From assembly GCA_045594795.1 (NCBI GenBank), contig JAZNZF010000003.1, positions 1 through 6,259 on the forward strand: DNA of 6,259 bases, in the 5' to 3' direction. Below are positions 3,442 to 6,259 of this stretch, one piece after another. Numbering within the stretch: position 1 is the first letter of the stretch; each line of letters starts with the position of its first letter. A model generated the notes under the pieces. That model saw only the letters and a list, made by a program, of their open reading frames with translations, was not told the DNA's origin and ran no database searches. This DNA is from UMGS1532 sp045594795 (GTDB lineage Bacteria > Bacillota > Clostridia > Oscillospirales > Acutalibacteraceae). The position numbers and the translations under genes are program-made.

Positions 3442-4626
3442 ATGATTTCTGAAAAAATGATGAATCTTGGTAAAAAGAGCTCGGTAATAAGAGAGATTTT
3501 CGAGTATAGTAAAAAGCGCAAGGCCCAAATTGGTGACGATAAGGTTTTCGATTTTAGTATTGGTAACCCAAGCGTACCCGCACCAAAAAAGGTGGGCGAG
3601 GTTATAAAGAAATTAGTGGATACGGTTGACCCAGTTGCGCTTCACGGATACACCTCTGCGGTAGGTGACAATGGCGTAAGGGCAGCTATTGCCGACTACA
3701 TCAATAATAAATACGCAGCCGACGTTAGACCTGAGCTAATCTATATGACCTGTGGTGCTGCGGCGTCCCTTACAATTACCCTGAACGCTATTGTAAATGA
3801 GGGCGACGAGATAATTATAATTGCACCCTTTTTCCCTGAATACCGCGTGTTTATAGAAAAAGCGGGCGCAAAGGCTGTTATAGTAAAATCAAACGAGGAA
3901 GATTTTCAAATAGATTTTATTGCTTTAAAAAAGGCTATTAATAAAAACACCAAGGGTATAATTATCAACTCGCCCAATAACCCTTCGGGTGTTATTTTAA
4001 GTGATGCTTGTCTAACCCAGCTCGGTGATATTTTAGAGCAAAAGCAAAAAGAGTTTGGCACAGATATATACCTTATAGCCGACGAGCCGTATCGCGAGCT
4101 TGTGTATACAGACGAAGAGGTACCATACGCTACTAAGTACTACAATAACACGGTTGTTTGCTATTCGTTTAGTAAATCGCTTTCGCTTCCGGGCGAACGC
4201 ATTGGATACATATTAGTGTCACCCAAGGCTACAAACTGTGGCGACCTTTTTGCCGCCGTATGCGGTGCAGGCAGAGCACTTGGCTTTGTATGTGCGCCGA
4301 GTATGTGGCAGTTTGTGGTTAAAGAATGCTTAGGCCTTACTGCAGACACCAACGTGTATAAGAAAAACAGAGAGCTACTATTAAACGGCCTTTCAGAAAT
4401 AGGCTATAAAATGGCAAAGCCTGACGGCGCATTTTACCTATTTATGAAGGCTTTAGAGCCTGATGCTTATGCTTTCTGCGAAAAGGCTAAAAAGCACGAG
4501 CTGTTGCTTGTTCCGAGTGACGATTTTGGTTTTACGGGCTACGTAAGAATTGCATATTGTGTTAAGACCGAGCAGATAGAAAACGCAATGCCCGCATTTA
4601 AAAAGCTATTCGACGAATATAAATAA
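3442..4626 (+). CDS. Class I/II PLP-dependent aminotransferase, probably aromatic
   Basis: A 394-residue fold-type I aminotransferase, the usual family length. Visible motifs are FSIGNPSVPAP (38-48, substrate-side N-terminal loop), GYTSAVGDNGVR (69-80), NSPNNPSG (176-183; the conserved Asn contacts PLP), ADEPYREL (213-220; D214 pairs with the PLP nitrogen and Y217 with its hydroxyl), SFSKSLSLPGERIGY (242-256; K245 is the Schiff-base lysine and R253 contacts phosphate), and GYVRIAY (366-372; R369 binds the substrate carboxylate). The start at 3442 follows GGTGG (3430-3434) at 7 bases. It is first in an operon with pheA and aroB behind a Phe/Tyr-rich leader, so the likely reaction is transamination of phenylpyruvate (and perhaps 4-hydroxyphenylpyruvate) with glutamate. 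Substrate choice is inferred from context; aspartate, alanine or prephenate aminotransferase activity cannot be excluded from motifs alone. Confidence 0.92.
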   Translation: MISEKMMNLGKKSSVIREIFEYSKKRKAQIGDDKVFDFSIGNPSVPAPKKVGEVIKKLVDTVDPVALHGYTSAVGDNGVRAAIADYINNKYAADVRPELIYMTCGAAASLTITLNAIVNEGDEIIIIAPFFPEYRVFIEKAGAKAVIVKSNEEDFQIDFIALKKAINKNTKGIIINSPNNPSGVILSDACLTQLGDILEQKQKEFGTDIYLIADEPYRELVYTDEEVPYATKYYNNTVVCYSFSKSLSLPGERIGYILVSPKATNCGDLFAAVCGAGRALGFVCAPSMWQFVVKECLGLTADTNVYKKNRELLLNGLSEIGYKMAKPDGAFYLFMKALEPDAYAFCEKAKKHELLLVPSDDFGFTGYVRIAYCVKTEQIENAMPAFKKLFDEYK

Positions 4627-4640
4627 CGGAGACTTAATAT

Positions 4641-5726
4641 ATGGATAAATTATCTAAGGCGCGAGAAATAATTGACCAAGTAGATAGCAGTATGGCAAAG
4701 CTGTTCGAACGCCGTATGGAAGCCGTAAGACAAGTAGCTGAAGCAAAACGCGAGCAGGGACTGCCCGTGCAAAATTCGGGTAGAGAACAAGAGGTTATAA
4801 ACCGTAATGCCGCACTTATTGAGGACCGAGATATTGCCGACTACTATGTTAATTTTATAAAAAACAATATGGCTTTGAGCCGCGATTATCAGCGCAGATT
4901 ACTCGGCGGTATGCGTATAGCCTATAGCGGTGTAGAGGGTGCCTTTGCGCACATAGCGTCATTGAGGATTTTCCCCGATGGCGAGCTTGTGCCGTACACT
5001 AATTTTAAAGAGGCGTATCGGGCGGTAGAAAACGGTGAATGTGACTGTGCAGTATTGCCTATTGAAAACAGCTATGCGGGTGATGTGGCGCAGGTAATGG
5101 ACCTTAGTTTCTTTGGTTCGTTATACATAAACGGTGTGTACGACCTTGAAATTACCCAAAATCTTTTAGCCTTGCCCGAGGCAAAGTTAGAGGATATAAA
5201 AGTGGTTATCAGCCATACCCAAGCGCTTGACCAGTGTGCAGAATACATTTCGCAAAACGGATTTATAAGAACAGAGGCCTCAAATACTGCTGAGGCGGCA
5301 AAGTCAATTTCTCAAAAGGGCGATAAAACTATAGCCGCTATTGCAAGTGAGGAAACTGCCAAGCTTTACGGACTTAAAATTATAGAACGCAGTATAAACA
5401 AAAGCAGTAAAAACACAACCCGATTTGCAGTTTTTTCAAGAACACCTAATAAGTCGGCAGAGGATAAGCATTTAATTATGTTTTTCCGTGTTAAAAACGA
5501 AACCGGAAGCCTTAGCAAAGCCGTATCCGTAATTGGTAACTGCGGAATTAATATGCAGGCTTTAAAAAGCCGCCCAACCAAAGACCATTCGTTTAGGTAT
5601 TACTTCTATGTTGAGGGCGTGGGTGACCTAACGGAAGCCAACATAAATAAACTAAAGGCAGAACTTGAAAACGTCTGTAGTGACCTGAAAATAGTTGGCA
5701 CGTATACACAGGAACAAAAACTTTAA
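4641..5726 (+). CDS. pheA: Bifunctional chorismate mutase / prephenate dehydratase (P-protein)
   Basis: This cytoplasmic enzyme converts chorismate to prephenate and then to phenylpyruvate. The 361 residues hold three domains. Chorismate mutase AroQ type spans about 1-88, with R8, R25, K36, R48 and E49 at the positions of the E. coli active-site residues. Prephenate dehydratase spans about 91-267, with IAYSGVEGAFAHIAS (93-107), CAVLPIENSYAG (136-147) and the catalytic TRF motif T260-R261-F262. The C-terminal ACT domain spans about 277-355, with ETGSLSKA (287-294) and LKSRPTKDHSFRYYFYVE (308-325). These match the GALV and ESRP Phe-binding motifs of E. coli PheA, but read GSLS and KSRP here, so feedback inhibition by Phe is likely but its strength is uncertain. 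The start at 4641 has GGAG (4628-4631) 9 bases upstream, and the gene begins 14 bases after the aminotransferase stop. That enzyme would finish phenylalanine synthesis. Confidence 0.97.
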   Translation: MDKLSKAREIIDQVDSSMAKLFERRMEAVRQVAEAKREQGLPVQNSGREQEVINRNAALIEDRDIADYYVNFIKNNMALSRDYQRRLLGGMRIAYSGVEGAFAHIASLRIFPDGELVPYTNFKEAYRAVENGECDCAVLPIENSYAGDVAQVMDLSFFGSLYINGVYDLEITQNLLALPEAKLEDIKVVISHTQALDQCAEYISQNGFIRTEASNTAEAAKSISQKGDKTIAAIASEETAKLYGLKIIERSINKSSKNTTRFAVFSRTPNKSAEDKHLIMFFRVKNETGSLSKAVSVIGNCGINMQALKSRPTKDHSFRYYFYVEGVGDLTEANINKLKAELENVCSDLKIVGTYTQEQKL

Positions 5727-5740
5727 ATCAAGGTGGAAAT

Positions 5741-6259
5741 ATGATTATAACTTTAAATCTTGGTGAAAAAAGCTACAATATATATTTAGGACGCGGTGAA
5801 ATAAACCGTGCCGCAGAACACTTTAATCTTGACCGTCGGGTGCTTATTGTTACCGATAGTGGTGTGCCAAAACAGTATGCAGAAACTGTAGCCGCAGTTT
5901 GCAAAGAGCCATATATATGCACAGTACCTGAGGGCGAGCAGACCAAGTGTATAGAGCAGTATACATACCTTTTGCAAAAGCTTACCGACTACCGCTTTAC
6001 ACGTACAGACTGCGTTATAGCAGTAGGCGGTGGTGTTGTGGGGGATTTAAGCGGCTTTGTAGCGGCTACATATATGCGCGGAATTGATTTTTACAATATT
6101 CCCACTACCGTACTTTCTCAAGTGGATTCATCAATCGGCGGCAAGGTTGCAATTAATTTTGAGGGAATTAAAAATATTATAGGTGCATTTTATCAGCCTA
6201 AATGCGTGCTTATTGACCCTGAGGTTTTAAGGTCTTTGGAAAAGCGCCAGATTTCAAAC
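5741..6259 (+). CDS. aroB: 3-dehydroquinate synthase (5' part, runs off the window)
   Basis: The second shikimate-pathway enzyme, which cyclises DAHP to 3-dehydroquinate using NAD+ and a divalent metal. Only the first 173 codons are present, roughly half of the usual 350 or so residues, open to the last base. Motifs seen are PEGEQTK (63-69), the glycine-rich AVGGGVVGDLSGFVA (94-108), a YMRGIDFYNIPTTVLSQVDS stretch (111-130), SIGGKVAIN (131-139), and GIKNIIGAFYQP (142-153) followed by LIDPEVLRSL (157-166). The metal ligands, an active-site Glu and two His, lie beyond the window edge and cannot be checked. ATG at 5741 follows AAGGTGG (5730-5736), 14 bases after the pheA stop, so it belongs to the same operon under the Phe/Tyr leader. 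Further shikimate genes may follow. Confidence 0.96.
   Translation, partial: MIITLNLGEKSYNIYLGRGEINRAAEHFNLDRRVLIVTDSGVPKQYAETVAAVCKEPYICTVPEGEQTKCIEQYTYLLQKLTDYRFTRTDCVIAVGGGVVGDLSGFVAATYMRGIDFYNIPTTVLSQVDSSIGGKVAINFEGIKNIIGAFYQPKCVLIDPEVLRSLEKRQISN

Noticed and set aside
5786..5977. A minus-strand ORF inside the aroB region
   Set aside because: The + strand here reads as a clear AroB with motifs throughout; the antisense ORF is a shadow.
1..6259. CRISPR arrays, phage genes or defence systems
   Set aside because: No regularly spaced repeats and no integrase, nuclease or capsid-like coding region was seen; the window is mostly core metabolism.

Overview
The window looks like chromosomal DNA from a low-to-moderate GC Firmicute, most likely an uncultured gut-type member of the Clostridia. 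The signs are strong AGGAGG-like ribosome binding sites, sigma-A promoters with 17-base spacers, a T-box riboswitch, a short lipoprotein with a LSAC lipobox, and a small GC-rich inverted-repeat element of a kind I associate with Clostridiales genomes. The genus cannot be read from the sequence.

Layout. Bases 1-250 hold no confident gene: a 16-bp perfect hairpin, then a MITE-like element of about 110 bp, then a promoter. A small lipoprotein gene follows on the + strand (253-612), with an intrinsic terminator at 659-698. Bases 700-815 carry a degenerate tRNA-Asn-like remnant (minus strand). A bidirectional terminator (817-848) separates this from ppa (inorganic pyrophosphatase, minus, 856-1389) and trpB (tryptophan synthase beta, minus, 1503-2732). 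No trpA or other trp gene is visible beside trpB. Upstream of trpB lies a complete T-box leader with specifier codon UGG (Trp), its own promoter and a terminator. A possible 10-codon ORF containing one Trp codon sits between the T-box and trpB.

From the same intergenic region a second, divergent promoter (3221-3249) drives an aromatic amino acid operon on the + strand: a class I aminotransferase (3442-4626), pheA encoding chorismate mutase-prephenate dehydratase-ACT (4641-5726), and the start of aroB (5741 to the window edge). Genes are 14 bases apart. Between this promoter and the first gene is a 26-codon leader ORF, with its own ribosome binding site, encoding the run Tyr-Phe-Tyr-Tyr-Phe, followed by an intrinsic terminator that abuts the ribosome binding site of the aminotransferase gene. 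This looks like a classical ribosome-stalling attenuator responding to Phe/Tyr supply.

The central intergenic region therefore holds two back-to-back RNA sensors of different mechanism. One reads uncharged tRNA-Trp directly and controls trpB. The other appears to read Phe/Tyr-tRNA charging through translation of a leader peptide and controls the chorismate-to-phenylalanine genes. The aminotransferase plausibly completes phenylalanine synthesis from the phenylpyruvate made by PheA, while AroB feeds the shikimate pathway upstream of both branches.
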